Part shown: piece after piece, positions 55,111 to 64,000 of the stretch | Position numbering within the stretch: the stretch's first letter is position 1 | How the letters are laid out: the number at the start of each line of letters is the position of its first letter | Assembly: GCF_030247195.1 (NCBI RefSeq) | Contig: NC_080671.1 | Span: forward strand, 300,215,934-300,279,933 | Direction of reading: 5' to 3' | Source of the DNA: Topomyia yanbarensis | Lineage: Eukaryota; Arthropoda; Insecta; Diptera; Culicidae | Length of the DNA: 64,000 nt | Made by a program: the position numbers and the translations under genes | The notes under the pieces: model-generated | The model's input: the letters and a program-made list of their open reading frames with translations, nothing else | Databases searched by the model: none | Told to the model about the DNA's origin: nothing

Positions 55111-56464
55111 TGAAAATTTCAGTATTTTATCTATCTGCAACATATAAACCCTTAAGTATACCAATTAATTGGTATACTAATTGGAATAGGTTCGCCAAAT
55201 TTTGGAAGAAGTCTATAAAATAACCCCTTGAAAGCTACCTAAAAATTGTTGTAGTTCGATGCAATAAAAAATCCCCAAAATGAAATGTGAATAATACATA
55301 CAATAAAGACCCATTTTTATCAATCTCATGGTGTATTTTAGGCTGACAAAATGGGGACATTGACTAAATAGGGCAATTTTTTTTCTTTATAATAAACTGA
55401 AGCTGTTAAAATATTCTTCCCGTCCCTTGATGTAGTCTGATAACTATTTCTGATTATGATGAACTTTTTATTTTTGCATATTTCCATCTTCATGATAAGG
55501 AAAACATGAGCAAGAAAGAATTTACTCGAATTCAGTCTTGTTCGTCTGCTAGAGCCCATCAAACATATGTTCATATTCGGCTGATAAAATCGGGGTTTCA
55601 ATGTATTATAATAGATATTCAGCACTCGAAGAAGTTTCTTGTGAACGAGTGTAGAACGACTTTGTTTTTACTTACTTGAAGTCAGCGGCGTAGCCAGAAA
55701 TTCGGTTTGGTGGGGGTTTGGTGAAAATCGATCTTACTGTCCAAACGGTATATTGTTGTTTTGCGGAATTTTAAAAATGTAAAACTAACTTAGTACGTTG
55801 ATTTCATGAAACTATACTGTTATCAGTCATTTTTACATTTCAAATTATTCCGGAGCACTAGGAATAGAAGCGGTGCGTTTTGCACCGGTGGGGTGTATTA
55901 TACTCGTATTATACCTTCTAGTGGGATGGGAACGAATGCCCTTTTTTGTATGGTAAACCACAAAAAAATACTTACTTAACCGTCATTCATTTTATAGCAG
56001 CAACGGGCGCAAATATTTTGAAACAGTATATCTCAGTCTTATGGAATCCCACGACAAAAATATCTTTCTTATGCGTTTGTGTGGTTGTGGATTTTTGATC
56101 AGCGATCCTCTTCAATTTCGTAACTTCCATGTTGTTTTTTGTTCACTCCAGATAATCTCACGCCTAGTATCTACGCACAACATCGATGCTAGCTATATAA
56201 CTCAACGAGAAAAAAAAAGAAATGATGTTGAAAATAATAATATTGTTTTATTATTGCAAATACTAATGAAATCAATTAAAATATATTGATATATAGTTGA
56301 TTGTCGGCTCAAGATAGCCGATAGGTAAAAGTATACCTACAAAACTGTTTAAAAAGAACTAAAAACCTTCCGGCCTCCCCAAGAAATAAAGAATGGTATT
56401 TTAAGAAAGGCAATGCAATATTTGGACTACATTTTTCTAAATTGTCATTGCGAAATGTTGAAAA
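55111..56464. other. Spacer with repeat scraps
   Basis: 55685-55730 has GCGGCGTAGCCAGAAATTCG followed by GTGGGGGTTTGG, a phrase typical of dispersed insect repeats. No gene recognised. Confidence 0.4.
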
Positions 56465-56800
56465 TTGGATGTGTGACAGTGAATCTTCGAGGACACCTCG
56501 ACAAAAACGCAATGTACATCAGATCTCTAAATCTAAATTTTGCGCAGTTCTTTTTCAAATTATCCCCCAGGTAGCTTCGAGAGCTCTTTACAAAATTATA
56601 ATAATTACTTTTACAGTGAAATGTTAACAATAACTTTTTTAGCGAAAATCGGAGTCCACAATATACAATAAACTCGAAAATCGAGAAAAAGAAAAAAAAG
56701 CTGCTATTATTACCTGGGGAATCAGGCGTACAAACACAGAGTAAGATTCCAAAACGTATGGTCCTGTAGATTTTGAGTTATAATTTACAGGGTGCTTTTT
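56465..56800. mobile_element. Foldback/MITE relative of 16770-17155, copy 2 (diverged)
   Basis: CAGTGAATCTTCGAGGACAC and CTCGACAAAAACGCAATGTA on the left, GGTCCTGTAGATTTTGAGTT on the right. It is diverged and internally rearranged relative to copy 1. Confidence 0.5.
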
Positions 56801-57136
56801 AACGTTTTATATTTTTTTTTTTTTACTTTTAAACGATATTTAATTAGCTAGAGGTTACTAGGTATGGAAAGTTATGAAAATTTAGAGCCATATTGAAAGC
56901 AAGGATGTGAAATATACAGATCGGCCAATTATAAGTGGCAGAGTCGTAAGAAACAGGCTTAAAATCTTACGGGCTAATATTTTGTCTCCTGCTGGCCGGA
57001 GTCGAGCTTAGGCAGCATTACTGAATTGCTCAAGTCTAACAACATGTCTCACGGTTCGGTTCTCATGGTAAAGAGGAACAAGTCTGGCTTTGCCGTTAGA
57101 CCTGTTGGTAGACTTGAGCACTATACTTATGTAATA

Positions 57137-57583
57137 TTGGGGGAACTGGGACAATTCGGTCCTAGTAAGGGTTTATGAGCTATAGAAGTGGAACGTGCTA
57201 ACCGATTCACAAATAAATATTTTTTTTCCTGGAAGACTGATCATTTGCGCACTCCAAGGCAACTTTTTCCGATCTTTTATAGTATTGTGTACAAATGGCT
57301 CTGCGCAAAATACATGAAAGGTCCGAAGTACTCCAACTCTGTTCCAATTCGGACCACTCATTGCTTGTCGATTTTTTGCAATCGAAAATAATGCCTATTT
57401 TGACCAAAGTTATTCCTATTTGATTTTTACTAAATTTCTAATTGTTAAATAAAAAGTTATCTTTGATATATAAAACTTTGTAGCGAATATACAATAAAAA
57501 GTAGGAATTGGCCCACAATAGATCTAAATACTGGTCGCAGTGGTTCGTCTCCAACAAAAAAAAAGAGTTGACCCACTTCCCCC
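57137..57583. mobile_element. Candidate MITE with TTGGGGGAACTGGGACAA ends
   Basis: The left end pairs with the right (reverse complement TAGGGGGAAGTGGGTCAA) at about 15 of 18 positions, with TA nearby on both sides. Non-coding. Confidence 0.45.
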
Positions 57584-57619
57584 TAATGAATACGGAAACA
57601 ACATATTTTATTATTATTA

Positions 57620-58933
57620 GGGGAAACCGAGGAGATTTGAAACAGAGGAGAGTTGAAACAGTGCCCATTACTAGCGAAACAGTACCGTTAGGGATTCAAC
57701 ATTAATGCATTTATTTTATTTATATCGTTCCCACAAATCCTCCAATACACGCTAACTACGTTAAATGAGTGATTGAGTATTTACGGTAAACAACCTACAA
57801 AAGACGAACAAAAGTAAGTTTTCGTTATATTTTTCAAATTTGTATAAATAGGATATTAAGTGATGTCTTAGCGAGAAAATATCATTATTACGTAGTCTTA
57901 CAGTTAACATTTATGAATTATATGCGTTTTTTTCTATCTTTTCCATGTATAAATTGTAAATTGAGGAACAAACCTTACTTCTCGACCTAGGAGAGTGGAA
58001 ACACCTTGTTTCAACTCTCCTCGATGATGAACTTCTAGTCTTGTGGTAATGTTGTAATCACATTAACGTTCCTGAATAAATAATAATCAAGATTCTTCTT
58101 TCCTGAATTGATAACAGTGATCAACATTCTTAATTTATTAGTTCTAGGTCATTTATAACCACGGAACATGCATTTGTTCTAATTGTTTACTCCTATCAGT
58201 TTCTGAAGCTTGGAGCGAAGTAACCATAATTCAAAATATACCAAATACTACCGATATGGATACCAAATTATCTGTTTTCATAAACCTATCACTTGTAGAC
58301 ATAAATAGTATCACTGGTCATATCAACCATTTTGATGAATACAGAATGTCCTAGGGGAAGTGGTTGGACAATAATACAAAGCTAAATATATACGAACAAT
58401 GGATATCAAATTTCTCGATTTTACAGTTATAGTTAATTAGTGGTTAGGAAAAGTATCTGTCTATTATTACTGCTGATATCAGTGTAGAAATTCCTGCATT
58501 TGTAACCAAAATCTAACATAAATTTTCAAAACAAGTGTTAGTTTATACGTAGATATACACTGTGAAAAAGAATGATAATAATGCATGTCATTTTAAGGAA
58601 TTATCTTAGTGTGAACGAATAAAAATGACACAGTTGAAACATTTGATGCTTTAGAAAACGTTTTGATAATAAAAATAATTGGTTACTTGTTTCAACTCAC
58701 ATTGAATGCTGTTTCAACTTACCTCGGTATGAGGAGAGTTGAAACAAAGAGAACACTGTTACAAAAATCAATATATTTATGCTTTGTTATTAATTTGTAC
58801 CAGTTATTCTAATGTAATTTGATAAAGCATAAACAGAAGTAATAAATTTAAAAATAAGCAATCATCGAATGACAGTTTTTGTCGATTTATCTAAAAAAAA
58901 CAAAAAATTGTTTCAACCCTCCTCGGTCTCCTC
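57620..58933. mobile_element. 1.3-kb TIR element with GGGGAAACCGAGGAG ends
   Basis: Left GGGGAAACCGAGGAGATTTG and right (reverse complement) GAGGAGACCGAGGAGGGTTG, both followed by AAACA and flanked by TA (57618-57619, 58934-58935). GAGGAGAGTTGAAACA-like motifs recur inside (57650, about 57990, 58730), some inverted. No transposase; Tc1/mariner-type MITE by its TA flanks. Confidence 0.62.
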
Positions 58934-58984
58934 TACTCTTCACGCATACTCCACATAAAGGATTCGCTATTCGTACTGAAAACT

Positions 58985-59299
58985 TTACCCGCATTTTTCT
59001 CGGATTTTAGGCCACTGCAATTCCAGCTTCTGGATCTTCCATCTATCCGGGAAGTAGCCTTCTTCCAGGCATTTCTGTAGGGCTATCCTGAACATGTCCG
59101 GAAACGTCAGGATCGCGGTCTTCAGTGCCACGTTGGGGATATTATCCGGTCCGGGAGCTTTCTTCGCTTCCAGCCCTTTTGCCACTATAAGGAGCTCGTC
59201 GTTGGAGATTCGATTGTTATCAGCATTTCCACCATCTGCATCAACGTGCGGTGTACGTGGCCATGCGGTTGGGCCGTGCTTCGAGAAAAGACCCTCCAC
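58985..59299 (-). pseudogene. R1-like ORF2 fragment: RT fingers
   Basis: EGLFSKHGPTAWP, KKAPGPDNIPNVALKTAIL and MFRIALQKCLEEGYFPDRWK correspond to the start of the RT domain in the copy at 1-4440. It ends before the palm, so the FADD site is absent. Confidence 0.75.
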
Positions 59300-59445
59300 A
59301 AAATATTTCAGTTTGTCATTTCGACTGGCGTCATTGGACCCTTGATCCTGGCCATAAGGACACGGTAAGCATTGCCCCTGGGGTTAGCGTCTACTTCTCT
59401 GTACAGCTCCTTGTAACAGGTGGACTTGTTTAGCACTATCTCGGA

Positions 59446-60240
59446 TTAAAAAGCGGCCCCAGCCGCCAGGAAGGCTTTTAGGCATGTAGCCCGGAGGATG
59501 CAGAGCCTTTCGTTCCACCAGTACACCGGACGCCGGTAGTTCCTCGGCTCCATTTTCCTCGGCTTTGTTACATCACACGCCCTCGCTATTGTTTCCGACA
59601 GCTCATCGGCGCTCGAAATTGAAGTGACGCTGTCAGCACGAAGTGCTTCCACAAAAAGGTCCTTGTCGAAGTCTTTTATTTTCCACTTTCGCTAGCCAGT
59701 CCTCACTATCCGCGTTACAGTACAATTCCGCCGACCAATGGTGTAGTGGTATTGCACCAATTCATGTTACCCATCTGCAACGCGCTGTAGAATGTTACGT
59801 CCATGATGGATCCCCAGCCGTCTATACGGAATGTGCTAGCAGAGCCTTCGTTGCACAGCTTTACGTCCAGCTTTGCCAGTGCTTCCAATAGACTGTAACC
59901 TTTTGCGTTGATCAGCCTTCTACCCCACTCCACAGCCCAAGCATTAAAGCCTCTTCCTATAACAACCGGCGTTCGTCCGACTAACGAGTCGGTTAAAGCG
60001 TCCAGTATCCAATTGTACTGCTTTGGTGTCCATCTTGGGGAAGCGTAGCAGCTACAGACGAATTCGCCGTTGATCCTGGCGATCACGAAGCCTTCGTGTG
60101 TTTTATCCACCGCCTTTTGAACAGGTTAACCGCCCATTACTTGGATTGCAGCCCTCCCTGCACTATCCACCACCCAGTTAGCGTTATCGCGAGGAACACG
60201 ATACGGCTATGCAATAATTCCAACGTAGTAGGGTGATGAG
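59446..60240 (-). pseudogene. R1-like ORF2 fragment: endonuclease (catalytic Asp lost)
   Basis: The region 60110-59715 encodes FVCSCYASPRWTPKQ and VVIGRGFNAWAVEWG. The usual GGDFNAW core is GRGFNAW, so the catalytic Asp is missing. Upstream, DNANWVVDSAGRAAIQVMGG is followed by a stop. After further frame breaks, 59652-59446 encodes the linker before the RT (MEPRNYRRPVYWWNERL). Inactive. Confidence 0.78.
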
Positions 60241-60289
60241 CCTATTTGCGCCATGTTTCTATTATCACCCTACCCATTTGAAGCCGTTG

Positions 60290-60939
60290 GTTTTTGACAT
60301 GCCTTCGCCTTTTTATACGCAGAGCATTTGAAACCGCCCGTCGTGTGGTTGTTTCCGTCCTCCGGTTTGCAGATCATGCACCTTGGTTGCTTCGTGAAGT
60401 CTCTAGCAACGTGCGCCTTTCCTCTCGCATTTTCTACATAGTGCAGACCTGTCTGGGCCCTTGCAGTTCCTCGCCTGATGTCCGAGGTCCAAGCACCTGA
60501 ACCATCGCTCCATCTGTTTGATAACTCGCGGAGCGACTCTCAACGAGCACACCGACAATCCAACTTTTATTTTGTCGGTCTCCCCAGTTTGTTGGCAACG
60601 ACCACTGGTAATCGAATCGCCGCTGTTTGAATGCCAACGTGCGCCTTTCCTCTCGCATTTTCTACATAGTGCAGACCTGTCCGGGCCATTGCAGTTCCTC
60701 GCCTGATGTCCGAGGTCCAAGCACCTGAACCATCGCTCCATCTCTTTGATAACTCGCGGAGCGACTCTCAACGAGCACACCGACAAGTCGACTTTTATTT
60801 TGCCGATCTCCCCAGTTTGTTGGCAACGACCACTGGTAATAGAATCGCCGCTGTTTGAATGCCAACGTGCGCCTTTCCTCTCGCATTTTCTACATAGTGC
60901 AGACCTGTCCGGGCCCTTGCACCGTAATAAAGGGTACAA
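60290..60939 (-). pseudogene. R1-like ORF1 C-terminal part with amplified zinc-knuckle segment
   Basis: A 228-bp unit (76 codons) is repeated in frame: unit boundaries at GTGCGCC on + at 60411, 60639 and 60867, giving two full units and part of a third. Each carries SVCSLRVAPRVIK, WFRCLDLGHQARNC and CKGPDRSALCRKC. The first knuckle is CX2CX4HX4C with Trp-Phe-Arg in front of the second Cys, so its first Cys is lost; the second lacks its GH. After a frameshift, the final knuckle (CMIC...HTTGGFKC) is encoded at about 60360-60310. No stop interrupts the 178-codon amplified stretch. Confidence 0.8.
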
Positions 60940-61890
60940 TTCATGTATGATTTCCAGCGTGAATCAGAGATGTAAACTGTTTTATAAAAAATAGGTGAAT
61001 TTGGGGTTCAAGTGTCACAAAACCCTAATTTCCTGTTTTATACTTAAACTCAAACCACCTCAGTTAATTTCTGAGATTTTTTTTCAATTAAGGTGATATT
61101 TTACATACAACTTCGTTAGTAAATAATAGCGATTCAGGTGTTTATTAATTCAATAAGATTTCTGAATCGAAAGGTCCCAAATCCCAAACTTCCTGTATTT
61201 CACCAATAATGAAACAACTTCTGGATCAGTTACTGAGTGTTTCAACATTAAAAATATTGCATTTCATGTACATTTATGGAAGAATAGTCGAGATAATACC
61301 AATAATAGTTGAAATACTGTAATACGAACAACAAAATGTCCCAAAACCCCAACTTCCCGTATTCTGCCCAAGATGAAAATACTTTTATTAGCTTTCTGAG
61401 GTTTGTTTACGTAATAATCTGTACAATTCATGTATGATTTCCAGCGTGAATCAGAGATGTAAATTGTTGTGTTGTGAATTTGGAGTTCAATTAGGGTCAC
61501 AAAACCCTAATTTCCTGTTTTATATTTAAAATCAAACCACCTCAGTTAATTTCTGAGATTTTTTTCAAATCAAGGTGATATTTTACATACAACTTCGTTA
61601 GTAAAAAATAGCGATTCAGGAATTGATTAATACAATAAGATTTCTGATTTAAAAGATCCCAAATCCCCAACTTCCCGTATTCTGCCCAAGATGGAAATAC
61701 TTTCATTAGCTTCCTGATGTTTTTTTTACGTAACAATCAGTACAATTCATGTACGATTTCCAGCGTGGATCAGAGATATAAGGTTTTTTATTAAAAAATA
61801 GGTGATTTTGGGGTTTAAATACCCCAAAACCCAAACTTATTTTGCCCAATGTAAGAATAAAGCCATTTGAATTCTCAGATTTTGTTCTTC
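60935..61890. repeat. Tandem satellite inside ORF1
   Basis: The landmark TACAATTCATGTATGATTTCC occurs at 60935, 61422 and 61741 (last with one change), so unit lengths are 487 and 319 bp. Shared blocks include AAACCACCTCAGTTAATTTC, TTACATACAACTTCGTTAGT and CCCAACTTCCCGTATTCTGC. It separates the two halves of ORF1. Confidence 0.72.
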
Positions 61891-61963
61891 CTAAAATGGT
61901 ACAAGTGATGATGTTCCGATGAGGTGTTTCAAATTTACTGATCTAAATGTATTTTTTTTCTTT

Positions 61964-62445
61964 GTTTTTTTCCATTGTGCGGCGTATCCTTCACTCTTTT
62001 CTCCGAGCAGATTCTTCGGTGTCACCTCAGTTTCTGCCGTCGCCTGTTCTGCGGCTTCCATCAGAGCTTTTTCGGTTGATTCAGCTCTCATCGAGAGCGC
62101 CTTGTGCCCGCGTTCAGCAGCTGTTACGGCCGATTTGATACTCGTCACTAGCTGCTTCACCTTATTGTGCCGTTTTCCTCACCTCCGTCAAGTACGACTT
62201 CCCGAGATGTGGGTTCTTCTGGGTGGTGTCGCTATCTGATCTCGTGGTGAGCACTCGATTCGGTAACCCCATTTCACGTTGGTTTCCTCGTGGCTCACTC
62301 TGTACTGAGCCATCATAAATTGCATGGTACTCGCTGTGGCTACCAGTGGCGTAACACGTGATCTCTGCAGCTTACCGCTCCTTGCAAATGCAATAGCGTC
62401 CTCCTCATTTGTTTTATTGGATGTCTCCATGTTGCTGGGTCCCAA
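61964..62445 (-). pseudogene. R1-like ORF1 N-terminal part
   Basis: Two short minus frames: 62445-62188 (SNMETSNKTNEEDAIAFARS...) and 62160-61964 (SIKSAVTAAERGHKALSMRA, ESTEKALMEAAEQ). The second is an alanine/glutamate-rich helical stretch typical of ORF1 coiled-coil regions in this clade. A frameshift separates them. Assignment rests on position and composition. Confidence 0.5.
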
Positions 62446-62449
62446 CTCC

Positions 62450-63300
62450 GGGCCACTATCTCCACTCGTTGCACATAGTCGCCTCTCGTGATCCCATGAA
62501 TATCTACTAAATACTAAAAACTTAGCAGCAGGGAGGTCATGCTAGGTTTGACACTATCCTTCATGGGGAGTAGTGTTCAGAGCCGGATCGGCGTAAAATC
62601 GGGAATGCTTCAACCGAACCTAGTACCACCAGCTAAATGGTGAGGAGTTTCCAACGCACCCGGAGACCTGCCAGGGTTTTGTTGGGACGGAGGCAGCCGT
62701 GCTGTTAGCCCACTTGCCATTTCAAGTTGGTGTCATCCTTCCTTACTCAGGGAGTAGAACAGCACGCCTATCAGCCCAAAGTTACCGTCCAATTCGTAAT
62801 CCGTGTCCTTTCCGTTGACGTTTGCCATGGCCACTATGCCATAATCATGATGTTACTGGCGTCGATCCCGATGTACCGGTTGGTACTCCGATTGGGCTAG
62901 AGTGCTTTTATTGCTAAGACCTTAGATTATTGGAATCTTTGGATCTTAGCAGAGGCGGCACAGACTCGCTTCGTTGGAGCTGCTTTCCGAGTTGTGGCTT
63001 TTTTAGAGGTTTAGCAGAGCCCAATCCAAACCCCACCACATCCTAGCAAAACTCCCCAACTCGCAGTAGGACCAGAGGGGGGTGTGTGTATGCTATCTTG
63101 CACCCATATGAAATGTACATGAGAGCCTCTGCAAGTAGCACGTAACGACCCAAACTGATACATCCACCAGCCATGTACAGCTTACAAATATTTCTCGATA
63201 TTGTACAGCCCTCTATTTGCAGCAAGCAGCCAAATACGAATGATAATAGTAACAAATCTATAGCGAACTCATATTTAAAACTTTTCATCATTTAAGTGCT
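62450..63300 (-). other. Probable 5' UTR of the R1-like element and spacer
   Basis: GC-richer non-coding sequence to about 63100 (CACCCGGAGACCTGCCAGG; CCAATCCAAACCCCACCACA), then AT-rich DNA. No start of transcription can be assigned. Confidence 0.4.
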
Positions 63301-63413
63301 CGATTGGTGTACCATATTGACGGCTCTGTCCGTGATGCGCTGAAAATTTTCGCCTTTTTCCGACTAGTTTTCGAAAGATTTTTCAAAACACAATTTTTCG
63401 TTATTAATGCATG

Positions 63414-63616
<203 letters not shown>

Positions 63617-63639
63617 TTGCTGATTATACATCATATTAA

Positions 63640-64000
63640 CATGATTTAATCTGTTCCACAATATTCCGCCACGGTCAGTTGCTGCTTGTCTCCAACCTGT
63701 CAGGTGCCCGATACTTGCCAGTGTGTTGTACATGACGCATTTCGTGCGGTGGTGAATCTTCCTGGATCTCAAAGCTTTGTGGAGCCCATAGTAAGCACGA
63801 CTTCCAGAGATAATACGCCTTCTGATCTCCCGGCTGGTGTTATTGTCCGCAGTCACCAATGAGCCTGGATAGATGAACTCGTTAACCATCTCGAACTCGT
63901 CGCCGTCTATCGTAATACTACTGCTCAAGCGTTCCCTATCGCGATCAGTTCCGCCAGCCAGCATGTACTTAGACGCATTTATCTTCAGTCCTACTCGTGC
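63640..64000 (-). pseudogene. RTE-like non-LTR fragment at the right edge
   Basis: On minus from base 64000: RVGLKINASKYMLAGG, then ITIDGDEFEMVNEFIYPGSL, VTADNNTSREIRRRI and RTKCVMYNTL, homologous to the post-RT part of the element at 29772-31447. It then jumps to GHLTGWRQAATDRGGILWN, so an internal deletion removed the middle of the C-terminal region. The frame is open to the window edge. Confidence 0.75.

Larger units (their letters stand above)
58985..63100 (-). mobile_element. R1-like non-LTR element, broken, minus strand
   Basis: From right to left: a 5' UTR-like GC-rich region (62450-63100), ORF1 N-terminal part, a tandem satellite insertion (60935-61890), ORF1 C-terminal part, ORF2 endonuclease, and an ORF2 RT start cut at 58985. 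The 3' half of ORF2 is missing. Protein text is similar to but distinct from the copy at 1-4440 (for example FNAWAVEWG, KKAPGPDNIPNVALK). Confidence 0.75.

Noticed and set aside
57028..57121. 18-base inverted repeat TGCTCAAGTCTAACAACA and its complement 60 bases apart
   Set aside because: One mismatch and a large loop in a repeat-rich area; not enough to claim an RNA gene.

Overview
This is eukaryotic, AT-rich DNA built almost entirely from transposable elements. No complete host gene, rRNA, CRISPR array or bacterial-type gene was recognised. The mix of elements is what I would expect of an insect, most likely a culicine (Aedes-like) mosquito: an R1-clade and an RTE-like non-LTR retrotransposon, a BEL/Pao element with a PHD finger, a Ty3/gypsy element with tRNA-Lys priming, a tRNA-derived SINE and many MITEs. 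The species is an inference.

Layout. 1-4440: R1-like non-LTR element on +, cut by the left edge, with damaged ORF1/ORF2 and a 3' UTR made of tandem repeats. 4480-8150: dispersed repeats, a CCCGACC-type minisatellite and a perfect 150-bp inverted repeat. 9780-10780: two nested MITEs. 10919-28853: a layered transposon nest. An old element with long inverted arms (11197 to 28172) was hit by a Ty3/gypsy element on the minus strand (13277-27966, target duplication AGTG). Its left LTR was then split by a 5.3-kb TIR-bounded insertion (14094-19415), which carries a hAT-type MITE, a foldback element and a minus-strand CR1/Jockey-like RT. Its right LTR was split by a 194-bp hAT-type MITE. 29766-31461: RTE-like element on +. 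32200-32575: tRNA-derived SINE. 33658-42865: a TA-flanked TIR element split by a BEL/Pao element (34319-42591, target duplication CAAAC). That element has identical complete LTRs, one uninterrupted reading frame apart from two in-frame stops, and a complex duplication at its 3' end. 43500-51090: MITEs, dispersed repeats and an RTE fragment in little-recognised sequence. 51095-53250: a CpG-rich tandem repeat of about 500 bp, interrupted by a piggyBac-type MITE. 54680-58935: more repeats and DNA elements. 58985-63100: a broken minus-strand R1-like element with a tandem satellite inside ORF1 and an in-frame amplification of its zinc-knuckle segment. 63415-64000: a (TA)n tract at the 3' end of another RTE-like fragment.

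The elements act on each other rather than forming a pathway. Inserted copies split older ones, and matching LTRs or inverted arms preserve the uninterrupted target, so insertion order can be read directly. The clearest unusual signals are the rearranged 3' end of the BEL element (a 389-bp copy of DNA 3.6 kb away, with three-base matches at both joins), the recently inserted 5.3-kb element of unknown type, the CpG-rich macrosatellite and the 228-bp in-frame amplification in R1 ORF1. I found no convincing evidence of a new defence or metabolic system.
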